A stretch of DNA of 64,000 nucleotides from Peptoniphilus_A olsenii (GTDB taxonomy: Bacteria; Bacillota; Clostridia; Tissierellales; Peptoniphilaceae): contig NZ_JBEPMA010000004.1 of NCBI RefSeq assembly GCF_040545475.1, positions 119,480-183,479 on the forward strand, given 5' to 3'. The position numbers and the translations under genes are program-made. Positions within the stretch are counted from its first letter, which is position 1. Every line of letters starts with the position of its first letter. Of the stretch, positions 45,417 to 54,350 are shown piece by piece. The notes under the pieces are model-generated. The model made no database searches, was not told the origin of the DNA, and saw nothing but the letters and a program-made list of their open reading frames with translations.

Positions 45417-46760
45417 ATGGATTTTAGAAATGAATATAATTCAAAGCTAATAACTGCAAAAGAAGCTGCAGCAATGGTAAAGGATAATATGTGGATTGAT
45501 TATGCATGGGGAGCAAGTACACCTGTAGCATTTGATCACGCTTTAGCAGAAAGACTTGATGAATTAAACGAAATTAAAGTTAGAGGCGGGGTACTAATGT
45601 GGGTACCTGAAATATTTAAAAAAGATCCCGATGGTGAAAAAGTTGTTTGGAACTCTTGGCATGCTGGTGGACCAGATAGATCTAGAATTAATACAACTCA
45701 AGGCGGATTTTATGCTCCTTTAAGATATTCAGAATTACCAAAATGGTATAGAGAAAATTGTGAAGTAAATATTGCTGTTATCACAACTACTCCAATGAAT
45801 AAACATGGTATGTTTAACTTTGGACTTAATGCTTCACATCTTTATGCTGTAGTTGAAAAGGCTGATATAGTCATCTTAGAAATTAACGAAAAGATGCCAA
45901 CTTGCTTAGGTGGTTTTGAACATGAGGTTTCTATTGAGAAGGTTGATTATATAATTGAGGGAGATAATCCTGATATTGCAACACTTCCAAAAGGAGGCTT
46001 TAACGAAGTAGATGAAGCTGTAGCAAAACAAATCGTTGAAGAAATTCCAAATGGTGCAACATTACAACTTGGAATTGGTGGAATGCCAAATGCGGTCGGT
46101 TTAATGATTGGTGAGTCTGACATTAAAGATTTAGGTGTACACACTGAAATGTATGTAGATGCTTTTGTTGCACTAGCTAAAAAAGGAAAGATTACTGGAG
46201 CAAAGAAAAATATTGACAGATTTAGACAAGCCTATGGTTTCGCTGCTGGTTCAGCTGAAATGTATGAGTATATGGATAATAACTCTGCTGTAATGGCTGC
46301 ACCAGTAAATTACACAAACGATGCAAGAGTTATAGCTCAATTGGATAACTTTATTTCTATTAACTCTGCAGTTAATGTCGATTTATTTGGCCAAGTAAGT
46401 TCTGAATCTTCTGGATATAGACATATTTCTGGAGCTGGCGGTCAACTTGACTTTGTATTAGGTGCTTATCTATCTAAAGGTGGTAAATCATTTATCTGCC
46501 TACCTTCAACTTATACTAATAAGAAGACAGGTAAGAGCGTATCAAATATTGTTCCTAATTTCGATACTGGTTCTGCTATTACAGCTGCAAGACCTAATAC
46601 AAATTGGATTGTAACTGAACATGGTAAATTCAATTGCAAAGGAAAATCAACTTGGGAAAGAGCGGAAGGCTTGATTAATATCTCTGCACCAGAATTTAGA
46701 GATGATTTAATAAAAGAAGCTGAAAAAATGAATGTTTGGAGAAATTCAAACAAGAGATAA
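45417..46760 (+). CDS. but: Butyryl-CoA:acetate-type CoA-transferase (acetyl-CoA hydrolase/transferase family)
   Basis: 447 residues. It begins MDFRNEYNSKLITAKEAAAM, typical of butyrate-type enzymes. The catalytic Glu lies in GVHTEMYVDAFV (about residues 240-251); CoA-binding GIGGMPNAVG and GAGGQLDFVLGAY follow. It would move CoA from butyryl-CoA to acetate, the last step of butyrate formation; propionyl or 4-hydroxybutyryl specificity cannot be excluded. AGGAGG lies 12 nt upstream and AAGG closer in. It is a single gene with its own terminator. Confidence 0.85.
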   Translation: MDFRNEYNSKLITAKEAAAMVKDNMWIDYAWGASTPVAFDHALAERLDELNEIKVRGGVLMWVPEIFKKDPDGEKVVWNSWHAGGPDRSRINTTQGGFYAPLRYSELPKWYRENCEVNIAVITTTPMNKHGMFNFGLNASHLYAVVEKADIVILEINEKMPTCLGGFEHEVSIEKVDYIIEGDNPDIATLPKGGFNEVDEAVAKQIVEEIPNGATLQLGIGGMPNAVGLMIGESDIKDLGVHTEMYVDAFVALAKKGKITGAKKNIDRFRQAYGFAAGSAEMYEYMDNNSAVMAAPVNYTNDARVIAQLDNFISINSAVNVDLFGQVSSESSGYRHISGAGGQLDFVLGAYLSKGGKSFICLPSTYTNKKTGKSVSNIVPNFDTGSAITAARPNTNWIVTEHGKFNCKGKSTWERAEGLINISAPEFRDDLIKEAEKMNVWRNSNKR

Positions 46761-46771
46761 TATATAAATAT

Positions 46772-46816
46772 AATAGCTGTGGACTTATTTTTTCCAATAG
46801 TCTACAGCTATTTTTA
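46772..46816 (+). terminator. Terminator of the CoA-transferase gene, inside the convergent gene's end
   Basis: AATAGCTGTGGACT pairs with AGTCTACAGCTATT (14 positions, one G-T) around a 13-nt loop and is followed by TTT. It overlaps the last codons and stop of the leftward radical SAM gene. The minus-strand U-tract is weaker. Confidence 0.7.
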
Positions 46817-47723
46817 TATCTTTTTCAGTTTTAATATCAATATTTTCCAGTTTAAGTCTTTTATCTATTTCAGAAATAATGGATAATTTATCACCGCACC
46901 AATTGGGTTTGTAAAGAGTGGACTTATTAGGGTCACCAGTTATACGATGAATTACTGTATTTGGTGGCATTTGTTTGATTGCGTAAATTACAGTGGATAT
47001 ATATTCTTCTTTACTAATTAAATTAAAACTTTTATTTAGATACATATGATATATTGATGTATTTTTACAAATATATAAATTATGGAATTTAACACCGAAA
47101 GGATATATATTTTTTATATAATTAATAGTATTTAAGTAATCATCTTTATTTTCATAAGGTAGCCCAAAAATTGCATGGATTAAAAATAAAATTTCTTTTT
47201 CCTTTAACTCTTTAATTTTCTCATCAAATATTTTGTGAGTATAACCTCTATTGATTACTTTAAGAGTATTTTCGTTAGTTGTTTGCATACCAAGTTCGAG
47301 CCACATTAGTTTCTCATTGGAGATTTCTTGTAAATATTTTAAAGTTTCCGTATCCAAACAGTCACATCTTGTGGCTATTGAAATTCCAGCAATATCTTTG
47401 CGGTTTACAACTTGATTATATATTTTTTTTATATTATATAAATCTCCATAAGTATTTGTGAAGTTTTGAAAATATGCAATATAATTTTTTGCTTTCCATT
47501 TATTCTGAAGTAATTTCTTTTGGTTATTAATTTGAATATCTAAATCATCTTCTCTTTTACCTGCAAATTCACCGCTGCCCTTATCAGTACAAAACAGACA
47601 TCCTTTATTAGAAAGAGTGCCATCTCTATTTGGACATGTAAATCCTGCATCTAATGACAATTTTACCGTTTTGCCGTCAAAATATGATTTAAAAAAGTCA
47701 TTAAAAGATAAAAATCTTCTCAT
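46785..47723 (-). CDS. Radical SAM protein of the YhcC (TIGR01212) family
   Basis: 312 residues. The cluster-binding cysteines are in CPNRDGTLSNKGCLFC (spacing unlike CxxxCxxC, typical of the YhcC family), followed by IATRCDCLD, LELGMQT and a GLPYEN segment. The N-terminal RRFLSFNDFFKSYFDGKTVK is also family-typical. The function is unproven; a role in tRNA or nucleotide modification has been suggested for relatives. The ribosome-binding site is TTGGTGATAAT. It is convergent with the CoA-transferase gene and divergent from the TPR gene. Confidence 0.88.
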   Translation of the reverse strand: MRRFLSFNDFFKSYFDGKTVKLSLDAGFTCPNRDGTLSNKGCLFCTDKGSGEFAGKREDDLDIQINNQKKLLQNKWKAKNYIAYFQNFTNTYGDLYNIKKIYNQVVNRKDIAGISIATRCDCLDTETLKYLQEISNEKLMWLELGMQTTNENTLKVINRGYTHKIFDEKIKELKEKEILFLIHAIFGLPYENKDDYLNTINYIKNIYPFGVKFHNLYICKNTSIYHMYLNKSFNLISKEEYISTVIYAIKQMPPNTVIHRITGDPNKSTLYKPNWCGDKLSIISEIDKRLKLENIDIKTEKDIKIAVDYWKK

Positions 47724-47739
47724 ATTATCACCAATTATT

Positions 47740-47791
47740 ATTATACTAAATTACCACTAAAGATGAAGATTTTAATAAAATATTATATAAT
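47740..47791. promoter_or_regulatory. Divergent -10 elements for the radical SAM and TPR genes
   Basis: Leftward TATAAT occupies 47745-47740, 16 nt before the radical SAM start. Rightward TATAAT occupies 47786-47791, 22 nt before the TPR ATG. Neither has a strong -35. Confidence 0.45.
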
Positions 47792-47813
47792 GTATAAAGC
47801 GAGTTGATGAAAA

Positions 47814-48701
47814 ATGGACACAAAATTTAAAAATTATTTAATATTGTCAAAAGATTTTTTAATTGAGAGAGATACTTTGCGTGCAAAAAATTCTCTACAA
47901 AAGGCTTATAATTATGCATCTAATTCTGATGAAAAAATTTCGGTTTTGTTTGAACTTGCTGATCTTGCGATAGAAGAGGAAGAGTTTTTAAAAGCAAAAA
48001 ATTATTATGAAATAATTTTAAATATAGAAAAACAAGCTGGAGCTTATTATGGTTTAGCCATGACAGGTGAATTTCTTGGTAAAGATTTAAATTATTCAAT
48101 AAAAAATTATAAAAAAGCAATAAATCTTGATAAAAATTATGATAGGGCACATTATTATTTAGCTCATCTATATGACAAGATAGGAAATGTAGAAGAGGCC
48201 ATTTATCATTTAAAAAAGGTAATAGAAATTAAACCTGATGATTTTATTAGTTTAAATGATTTAGGTTCTATATATGAGGTATTAGATGAAGATGAATTGG
48301 CAAAAAACTATGTAGAAAAATCGCTTGAAGTTAATCCAAGTTATGGTAGAGCCTTGTTTAATAGAGGAGTTTTATACAAGAAAGAGAATAAAAATGACTT
48401 GGCACTAAAAGTTTATTATAAAGCTATTGATAATTTTATTAGTCCTTATTTATTTTTGAATATGTCAGCAATTTATATAGAAGAGAAAAATTATAAAGAA
48501 GCTTTAAAAATATTAAATGAAGGTCTAAGAAGACATGATAATAGTGTGAATCTTCATTATAATAAAGCTTGTGTCCTAAGTATAATCAATAAAACAGATG
48601 AAGCAATAGAAGAATTAAAAAGTGCCATAAATATAAATAGTGATGCTAAAAAATGGGCGAGCACTGACCCAGATTTAATTGATATAGTAGGTGAAATATA
48701 A
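47814..48701 (+). CDS. Tetratricopeptide repeat protein
   Basis: 295 residues, soluble, made almost wholly of TPR units: for example AYYGLAMTGEFLGKDLNYSI, AHYYLAHLYDKIGNVEEAI, SLNDLGSIYEVLDEDELAKN and ALFNRGVLYKKENKNDLALK. It is probably a protein-interaction scaffold; partners are unknown. It lies 1 nt before map. The ribosome-binding site is weak (GCGAG), and a nearby out-of-frame ATG at 47807 is not used. Confidence 0.85.
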   Translation: MDTKFKNYLILSKDFLIERDTLRAKNSLQKAYNYASNSDEKISVLFELADLAIEEEEFLKAKNYYEIILNIEKQAGAYYGLAMTGEFLGKDLNYSIKNYKKAINLDKNYDRAHYYLAHLYDKIGNVEEAIYHLKKVIEIKPDDFISLNDLGSIYEVLDEDELAKNYVEKSLEVNPSYGRALFNRGVLYKKENKNDLALKVYYKAIDNFISPYLFLNMSAIYIEEKNYKEALKILNEGLRRHDNSVNLHYNKACVLSIINKTDEAIEELKSAININSDAKKWASTDPDLIDIVGEI

Positions 48702-48702
48702 A

Positions 48703-49458
48703 ATGATAATTATAAAGACAGAAGATGAAATAAGAAAAATGCAAGAATCAGGTAAAATATTGGCTGCAGTTCACCATGAACTCAGAAACTTTATTAAACC
48801 AGGTGTAAAAACAATTGAAATAGATAAATTTGTAGAGAAATTTTTATTAAAGCACAATGCCACTCCAGAACAGAAAGGATACGAAGGATTTCCATATTCT
48901 ATTTGTGCCTCTGTCAATGATGAAATATGTCACGGATTTCCTGGGGAATATGTTTTAAAGGACGGAGATATAATTACAGTAGATATGGTTGTAAATTATA
49001 ATGATTGGTTAGCTGATTCTGCATGGTCTTATGAAGTTGGAGATGTAAGTGATGATGCTAAGAATTTACTTAAAATAACAAGAGAGTCCATGTATAAAGG
49101 AATTGAAAAAGCAGTACTCGGAAATAGATTAGGTGATATTTCACATGCAGTGCAAGAGCACGCTGAAAGTAATGGATATTCTGTTGTAAGAGAATTTGTA
49201 GGTCATGGTATTGGACGTGAAATGCATGAAGATCCGCAAGTTCTACATTATGGCAAGGCTGGTCGAGGTGTGAGATTACAAGAAGGAATGGTCTTTACTG
49301 TAGAGCCGATGATTAATATGGGTAAAAAAGAATTAAAAATAGATTCTAATGGATGGACAGCTAGGACTTTAGATGGGTCACTATCTGCTCAGTATGAACA
49401 CCAAATAGCAATAACTTCTAATGGACCAATAATAATTACAGATCAGGGTGATTGTTGA
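48703..49458 (+). CDS. map: Methionine aminopeptidase, type I
   Basis: Removes the initiator methionine after deformylation. Metal ligands appear in DGDIITVDMV, WLADSAWSYEVG, VGHGIGREMHEDP, TVEPMI and QYEHQIAI. There are 251 residues. A 4-residue longer reading from 48691 is possible, but the ATG at 48703 follows TAGGTGAAATA. It is far from def here, unlike the map-adk ribosomal-operon location, so a second map gene elsewhere is possible. Confidence 0.94.
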   Translation: MIIIKTEDEIRKMQESGKILAAVHHELRNFIKPGVKTIEIDKFVEKFLLKHNATPEQKGYEGFPYSICASVNDEICHGFPGEYVLKDGDIITVDMVVNYNDWLADSAWSYEVGDVSDDAKNLLKITRESMYKGIEKAVLGNRLGDISHAVQEHAESNGYSVVREFVGHGIGREMHEDPQVLHYGKAGRGVRLQEGMVFTVEPMINMGKKELKIDSNGWTARTLDGSLSAQYEHQIAITSNGPIIITDQGDC

Positions 49459-49473
49459 TAATAGTGAGGTAAT

Positions 49474-50835
49474 ATGAGGGAAACTAATTTATTAAAAGGA
49501 AATATTTTTCAAATACTTCTAAAAATGGCGATGCCCCTCATGGGAATTGCTTTTGTCCAAATGGCCTATCAGCTAGTAGATTTAATGTGGCTTGGCCGCT
49601 TGTCTACTGATGCTGTAGCTTCTGTGGGTGCAGGAGGTTTTTATATATGGATGGTCCAGGCGATTACACTTATTTCAAAAACTGGCATATCCGTTGGTCT
49701 TGCACAAGCCTATGGTAGAAAAAATAATAAAGAAGCTGAAGATGTTTGGGTAAGTGGGTTTTATTTAAATTTATTTATCTGCTTAATTTTATCAATTATA
49801 TATATAGTTTTTAAAGATAATTTAATTGGAATTTATGGATTTAATAAAGAAGTACACGATATGGCTGTTACATACTTATTTATAATTTCCATAGGTCTAA
49901 TTTTTTCTTTTTTAAATCCAGTTTTATCTTCTTCTTTTTATTCAAAGGGTAATTCAATAACTCCATTTAAAATAGCTATTATAGCTTTGGTGTTTAATAT
50001 AATATTAGATCCTATATTGATATTTGGAATTTCAATTTTTCCTAGACTAGAAGTAGCTGGAGCAGCATTTGCTACAGTAATTGCACAAGCAATAGCTACA
50101 TTTTTATATTTATTTGTTGGTTATAGAAATAGACAAATTTTTGTAAGAGTAAATTATTTTAAATTACCATCTAAATCTTATTTTATCAATCATTTAAAAC
50201 TGGGAGTGCCTGCATCTTTACAATCAGTTATTCATGCAACAGTTGGAATAATTTTAAATAAATATATCGCTTCATTCGGTGCAATGTATGCTGCTGTATA
50301 TTCAATTGGCTCTCAAATTGAATCAATATCATGGATGACTTCTGAAGGTTTTGCAGTGGCCTTTTCTGCATTTTTTGGACAAAATTATGGTGCGAAGAAT
50401 TTCGACAGATTGCAAGATGGAAGAAAAGAATGTTTGAAAATTATTAATTTAATAGGGATTACTGCTACTTTAATTTTATTTATTTTTTCAAAAGAACTTT
50501 TTTCTATATTTATACCTAATGATCCAAAGGCTGTAATAGCTGGAATAGATTATTTAAAAATTCTGTCTTTATCTCAGTATTTTATGGCTTTAGAAATAGG
50601 AACCACAGGTATGTTAAATGGACTTGGACTCACAAAATATCCTGCAATTAATGCGGTAATTTTAAATATTTTAAGAATTCCAATCGCTTTTATATTAATG
50701 CCATATATTGGTATTTTGGGCGTTTGGGCGGCTATGACAATTAGTTCGGTTTTAAAGGGTATAGTATTAAATATAATTTATTTAAGTTTGCGAAAAAAGA
50801 CAGAAGGATTTAAAATAGGTATGGATAGTTTTTAA
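49474..50835 (+). CDS. MATE family efflux transporter
   Basis: 453 residues with twelve hydrophobic segments and two MatE repeats. Family features include MAMPLMGIAFVQMAYQLVDL near the N-terminus and GLGLTKYPAINAV in the second half. It is probably a cation/drug antiporter; the substrate cannot be told from sequence. It follows map by 15 nt and precedes the cyclophilin gene by 14 nt, so it may be co-transcribed with both. Confidence 0.9.
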   Translation: MRETNLLKGNIFQILLKMAMPLMGIAFVQMAYQLVDLMWLGRLSTDAVASVGAGGFYIWMVQAITLISKTGISVGLAQAYGRKNNKEAEDVWVSGFYLNLFICLILSIIYIVFKDNLIGIYGFNKEVHDMAVTYLFIISIGLIFSFLNPVLSSSFYSKGNSITPFKIAIIALVFNIILDPILIFGISIFPRLEVAGAAFATVIAQAIATFLYLFVGYRNRQIFVRVNYFKLPSKSYFINHLKLGVPASLQSVIHATVGIILNKYIASFGAMYAAVYSIGSQIESISWMTSEGFAVAFSAFFGQNYGAKNFDRLQDGRKECLKIINLIGITATLILFIFSKELFSIFIPNDPKAVIAGIDYLKILSLSQYFMALEIGTTGMLNGLGLTKYPAINAVILNILRIPIAFILMPYIGILGVWAAMTISSVLKGIVLNIIYLSLRKKTEGFKIGMDSF

Positions 50836-50849
50836 GGAAAGGAGATTTT

Positions 50850-51449
50850 ATGTTAAACCAATTTGATAAACCTAAAAAAGGTGAAAAAATAGCAGTATTA
50901 AATACTAATAAAGGGACAATAAAAATAAGATTATTTCCAGAAGCTGCACCAAAAGCAGTCGAAAACTTTATATCATTAATAGAGGATAAATATTATGATG
51001 GGATTATATTTCATAGGGTAATTAATAATTTTATGATACAAGGTGGAGATCCTACTGGTTCTGGAATGGGTGGAGAAAGCATTTGGAAGAAGCCTTTTGA
51101 AGATGAATTTGATTTAAATTATAGAAATTTTAGAGGTGCACTTTCTATGGCTAATTCTGGTCCGAATACAAATGGATCACAATTTTTTATAGTCCAAGGA
51201 GATAAAATTTCTGATGATATACTTTCACAAATGAGAGAAGTTGGTTCTAATGGTGGGTATAGTGATGATGTTATTTCTGGATACAGAGAAAAAGGTGGAG
51301 CTTTTTGGTTAGACGGAAAACATACAGTTTTTGGACAAGTTTTTGAAGGAATGGACGTTGTTGACGACATAGCTGGCACTAAAGTTGGATTTATGGATAA
51401 ACCAGTTAATGAAATTATAATTGAGTTTGCAACAATTGAAGAGTTTTAA
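50850..51449 (+). CDS. Peptidyl-prolyl cis-trans isomerase, cyclophilin type
   Basis: 199 residues. It contains the cyclophilin core FHRVINNFMIQGGDPTGSGMGG (read as two adjoining motifs; catalytic Arg), LSMANSGPNTNGSQFFI and HTVFGQVFEGMDVVDDI. No signal peptide, so it is cytoplasmic. An insertion at about 128-155 between the SQFFI and HTVFG motifs is longer than in minimal cyclophilins. The ribosome-binding site is AAGGAAAGGAGA. Confidence 0.93.
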   Translation: MLNQFDKPKKGEKIAVLNTNKGTIKIRLFPEAAPKAVENFISLIEDKYYDGIIFHRVINNFMIQGGDPTGSGMGGESIWKKPFEDEFDLNYRNFRGALSMANSGPNTNGSQFFIVQGDKISDDILSQMREVGSNGGYSDDVISGYREKGGAFWLDGKHTVFGQVFEGMDVVDDIAGTKVGFMDKPVNEIIIEFATIEEF

Positions 51450-51465
51450 TTAACTGGAGGAGTAT

Positions 51466-52068
51466 ATGCATCAATATAAAGGTAGAATGATAATTCATAC
51501 TGGGTCTATGTTTTCTGGAAAGACAAGTTCTTTAGAAAAAGATTTAAAAAGATTTTCTATTGCAAATTACAAAGTAATGGCGTTTAAGCCAATTGTCGAC
51601 AAAAGATATTCTCACAAAGAGATTGTTACACATGATAAAATATCTTTAAAAGCACAATTAGTTGAGTCATCTTCTGATATTTTAAAGGAAGTAGAAAAAA
51701 ATTCACCTCAAGTAGTGGGAATAGATGAGGTTCAATTTTTAAAAGATAAACCTGAAGAAGTACTAAAAAATATTGAAAAGATTTTGTCAATGGGAATTAC
51801 TGTTGTAATTGCAGGGCTTGATATGGATTATACAGCTCATCCTTTTGAAATAGTAAAAGAACTAATGCCTAAAGCCGACTACTTAAATAAGCATCACGCA
51901 GTTTGTAAAAAATGTGGAGCTGATGCTTGGGTTTCTCATAGAAAAATTCAAAGTGATAAGAGAGTTGAGCTGGGAGCAGTAGAAGAATATGAACCACTTT
52001 GTAGAACTTGTTACAAAGAAGCAATTAGAGTTGACAAGTTAAATAAGAATCAAGAAAAATTCATCTAA
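51466..52068 (+). CDS. tdk: Thymidine kinase
   Basis: Salvage kinase making dTMP. Type II enzyme with P-loop GSMFSGKTSSLEK (usually G-PMFSGKS), Walker B VVGIDEVQFL, and a four-Cys zinc lasso (CKKCGAD and CRTC). There are 200 residues. The ribosome-binding site is CTGGAGGAG. It is followed by a long AT-rich gap with a terminator-like hairpin about 130 nt on. Confidence 0.92.
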   Translation: MHQYKGRMIIHTGSMFSGKTSSLEKDLKRFSIANYKVMAFKPIVDKRYSHKEIVTHDKISLKAQLVESSSDILKEVEKNSPQVVGIDEVQFLKDKPEEVLKNIEKILSMGITVVIAGLDMDYTAHPFEIVKELMPKADYLNKHHAVCKKCGADAWVSHRKIQSDKRVELGAVEEYEPLCRTCYKEAIRVDKLNKNQEKFI

Positions 52069-52301
52069 ATAATATTAATCTATAAAGTGTTAAACTTTTA
52101 AAAAATGTCAAATTAATATTAAAATATATTTAAAATTAGATTGATATTAAAAAATTTGATTTAATAATTTATGCAATTTGATACAAAAAAATTAAAATAA
52201 GAATTGGAACTTTACTGGTGTAGGACTATTATAGGTTCCAATTTTTTTAAATTTATTTATGATTTTTATACTTTATAATTAAAAAATCATAAAAGAGAAT
52301 A
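52069..52301 (+). other. AT-rich intergenic region with a distal hairpin terminator
   Basis: No open reading frame of note. The first 130 nt are nearly pure A/T. At 52201-52248, GAATTGGAAC pairs with GTTCCAATT around a 24-nt loop and is followed by a T-run, giving a strong terminator. It may end the map-MATE-cyclophilin-tdk transcript with a long 3' tail or mark a small RNA. Confidence 0.55.
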
Positions 52302-52330
52302 TTGACACAATATAATCAATTACTTATAAT
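52302..52330 (+). promoter_or_regulatory. Perfect consensus promoter for psuK-psuG
   Basis: TTGACA (52302-52307), exactly 17 nt, TATAAT (52325-52330), the full housekeeping consensus. The TTG start of psuK is 27 nt further on behind AGAGGTGATT. Confidence 0.8.
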
Positions 52331-52356
52331 ATAATCAAAAGACTAGAGGTGATTAT

Positions 52357-53430
52357 TTGACTCCTAGAGAGAAGCAAATTATTGAATTGCTTAAAATAAA
52401 TCCAACAATCTCACAACAAGAGATAGCTCAAGAACTTAATATAACTCGCTCGGGTGTGTCTTCTCATATAAACAATTTATTTAATCAAGGATTTATACTT
52501 GGTAGGGGATATATATTGCGTGAAGAAGAATATATTGCAATTGTTGGAGGTTGCAATATGGATATAATTGGTTATAGTTTTGATAGTTTAAAAGATAGGG
52601 ATTCTAACCCAGGTATTATTAAATATTCTAGTGGTGGAGTTGCAAGAAATATATGTGAAAATATCGCAAGGCTTGAAGTTAATACAACATTTTTATCAGT
52701 GTTAGGAGAAGATGATGCTGGTAAAAAAATTTATGATGAATTAAACTCGTTAAATGTTGATACTTCAAAAATGTTGATGTCCAAAGGTGTTACTCCACAT
52801 TATTTAGCAGTATTAGATGATAACAAAGATATGACTGTTGCAATTAGCGATATGGAATTATTAAAAAAATTAGATAAAGAATATATCTTAAAGAACAAAA
52901 TTATATTGGAAAATGCTAAGTTCGTAGTACTTGATACAAATTTAGATATAGAAACTCTTGATTTCATTTACAAGAACGTAAATGCAAAATATTTAATTGA
53001 CGGTGTTTCAACAAAGAAAGTTTTAAAATTAAAAAATATATTAGATAAAATACATTTTTTGAAAGTAAATATATACGAAGCCATAGCTCTAGCTGAATGT
53101 GACAATAATGACAATTTTGATATTGAAGAAATTGGTAAAATTTTAATAAATAAAGGTCTAAATTCCATTGTAATTACTCTCGGAGAAAAAGGTGCGTATT
53201 ATTTTGACAAAGATAATATTATATTTAAAAAAGCAAAACCTTTAAAAGTTGTAAATGCTAGTGGTGCTGGAGATGCATTTATGGCAGGATATATTTATGG
53301 AATTTTTAATGATTATGATATAAACAAAAGATTAGACATTGCACAAGCTATGTCTAGAATAGCACTCAAAAGCGATAGTTCCAGTTCAGATGAAATTAAT
53401 TTAAAAAATTTGGAGGATGAATTAAAATGA
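52357..53430 (+). CDS. psuK: Pseudouridine kinase with N-terminal DNA-binding domain
   Basis: 357 residues. Residues 1-55 form a winged helix-turn-helix (ISQQEIAQELNITRSGVSSH); residues 60-357 are a PfkB/ribokinase kinase with SSGGVARNICENIARLE and the C-terminal NASGAGDAFMAGY catalytic loop. It phosphorylates pseudouridine for PsuG next door, an assignment resting mainly on the overlap with psuG. The HTH-PfkB fusion suggests self-regulation. The start is TTG after AGAGGTGATT; it overlaps psuG by 4 nt. Confidence 0.88.
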   Translation: MTPREKQIIELLKINPTISQQEIAQELNITRSGVSSHINNLFNQGFILGRGYILREEEYIAIVGGCNMDIIGYSFDSLKDRDSNPGIIKYSSGGVARNICENIARLEVNTTFLSVLGEDDAGKKIYDELNSLNVDTSKMLMSKGVTPHYLAVLDDNKDMTVAISDMELLKKLDKEYILKNKIILENAKFVVLDTNLDIETLDFIYKNVNAKYLIDGVSTKKVLKLKNILDKIHFLKVNIYEAIALAECDNNDNFDIEEIGKILINKGLNSIVITLGEKGAYYFDKDNIIFKKAKPLKVVNASGAGDAFMAGYIYGIFNDYDINKRLDIAQAMSRIALKSDSSSSDEINLKNLEDELK

Positions 53431-54350
53431 ACTTTGACAATTTAAAAAATTATTTAGAATTTAGTGACGAAGTAAAATTAGCTATGGAACAAAATAAACC
53501 AATAGTTGCACTTGAATCAACAATAATTTCTCATGGCATGCCATATCCACAAAATGTAGAAACAGCAAAAGCTTGTGAAGAAATTATAAGAGAAAATGGG
53601 GCTGTACCTGCTACTACTGCAATTATTGGTGGCAAAATAAAAATTGGCCTTACAGATAAAGAAATCGAATTTATGGCTACATCAAAAGATATAATAAAAA
53701 CATCAAGAAGAGATTTTGCATATATTGTTTCACAAGGATTAAATGGAGCAACTACAGTTGCATCTACTATAATTGCAGCACGACTTGCTAATATTAAAAT
53801 ATTTGTAACAGGTGGGCTCGGCGGAGTTCACAGAAATGCAGAAGTAACTTTTGATATTTCTCGTGATTTAGAAGAACTTGCAGCCAATGATATTATGATT
53901 GTATGTGCAGGATGTAAATCAATACTTGATATCGGTTTGACACTTGAATATCTTGAAACTAAGGGAGTACCTGTTTTTGGTTATCAAACAGAATATATGC
54001 CGGCATTTTTCACTAGAAAAAGTGAATTTAAAGTAGATTATAAAATTAATAATCCTAAAGAGGCTGCAAAAGCGGCATTGACACAGTGGAGTCTAGGTTT
54101 AAAAGGCGGTATACTTTTAACAAATCCAATTCCAGAAAAAGATTCAATGGATGAAGATAAAATTAATTCGGCGATAGAAACTGCACTTAAAGAAGCAGAA
54201 GATAAAAATATTTATGGAAAAGAAACTACTCCTTTTCTTTTAACAAAAGTTTTGGAAGCGACTGAAGGTAAATCTTTAGAAGCAAATATTGCTCTCGTTA
54301 AAAACAATGCAAGACTTGGTGCGGAGGTTAGTAAATATCTGTATGAATAA
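53427..54350 (+). CDS. psuG: Pseudouridine-5'-phosphate glycosidase
   Basis: Splits pseudouridine 5'-phosphate to uracil and ribose 5-phosphate, recycling modified RNA. Family motifs include ALESTIISHGMPYPQNVETA, TVASTIIAARLA, FVTGGLGGVHR and TTPFLL. There are 307 residues. It overlaps psuK by 4 nt and the thioesterase by 8 nt, so all three are probably co-transcribed from the consensus promoter at 52302-52330. Confidence 0.94.
   Translation: MNFDNLKNYLEFSDEVKLAMEQNKPIVALESTIISHGMPYPQNVETAKACEEIIRENGAVPATTAIIGGKIKIGLTDKEIEFMATSKDIIKTSRRDFAYIVSQGLNGATTVASTIIAARLANIKIFVTGGLGGVHRNAEVTFDISRDLEELAANDIMIVCAGCKSILDIGLTLEYLETKGVPVFGYQTEYMPAFFTRKSEFKVDYKINNPKEAAKAALTQWSLGLKGGILLTNPIPEKDSMDEDKINSAIETALKEAEDKNIYGKETTPFLLTKVLEATEGKSLEANIALVKNNARLGAEVSKYLYE

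Noticed and set aside
54289..54342. N-terminal extension of the thioesterase
   Set aside because: The extra 18 codons lie inside psuG in another frame and do not resemble the hotdog family start.
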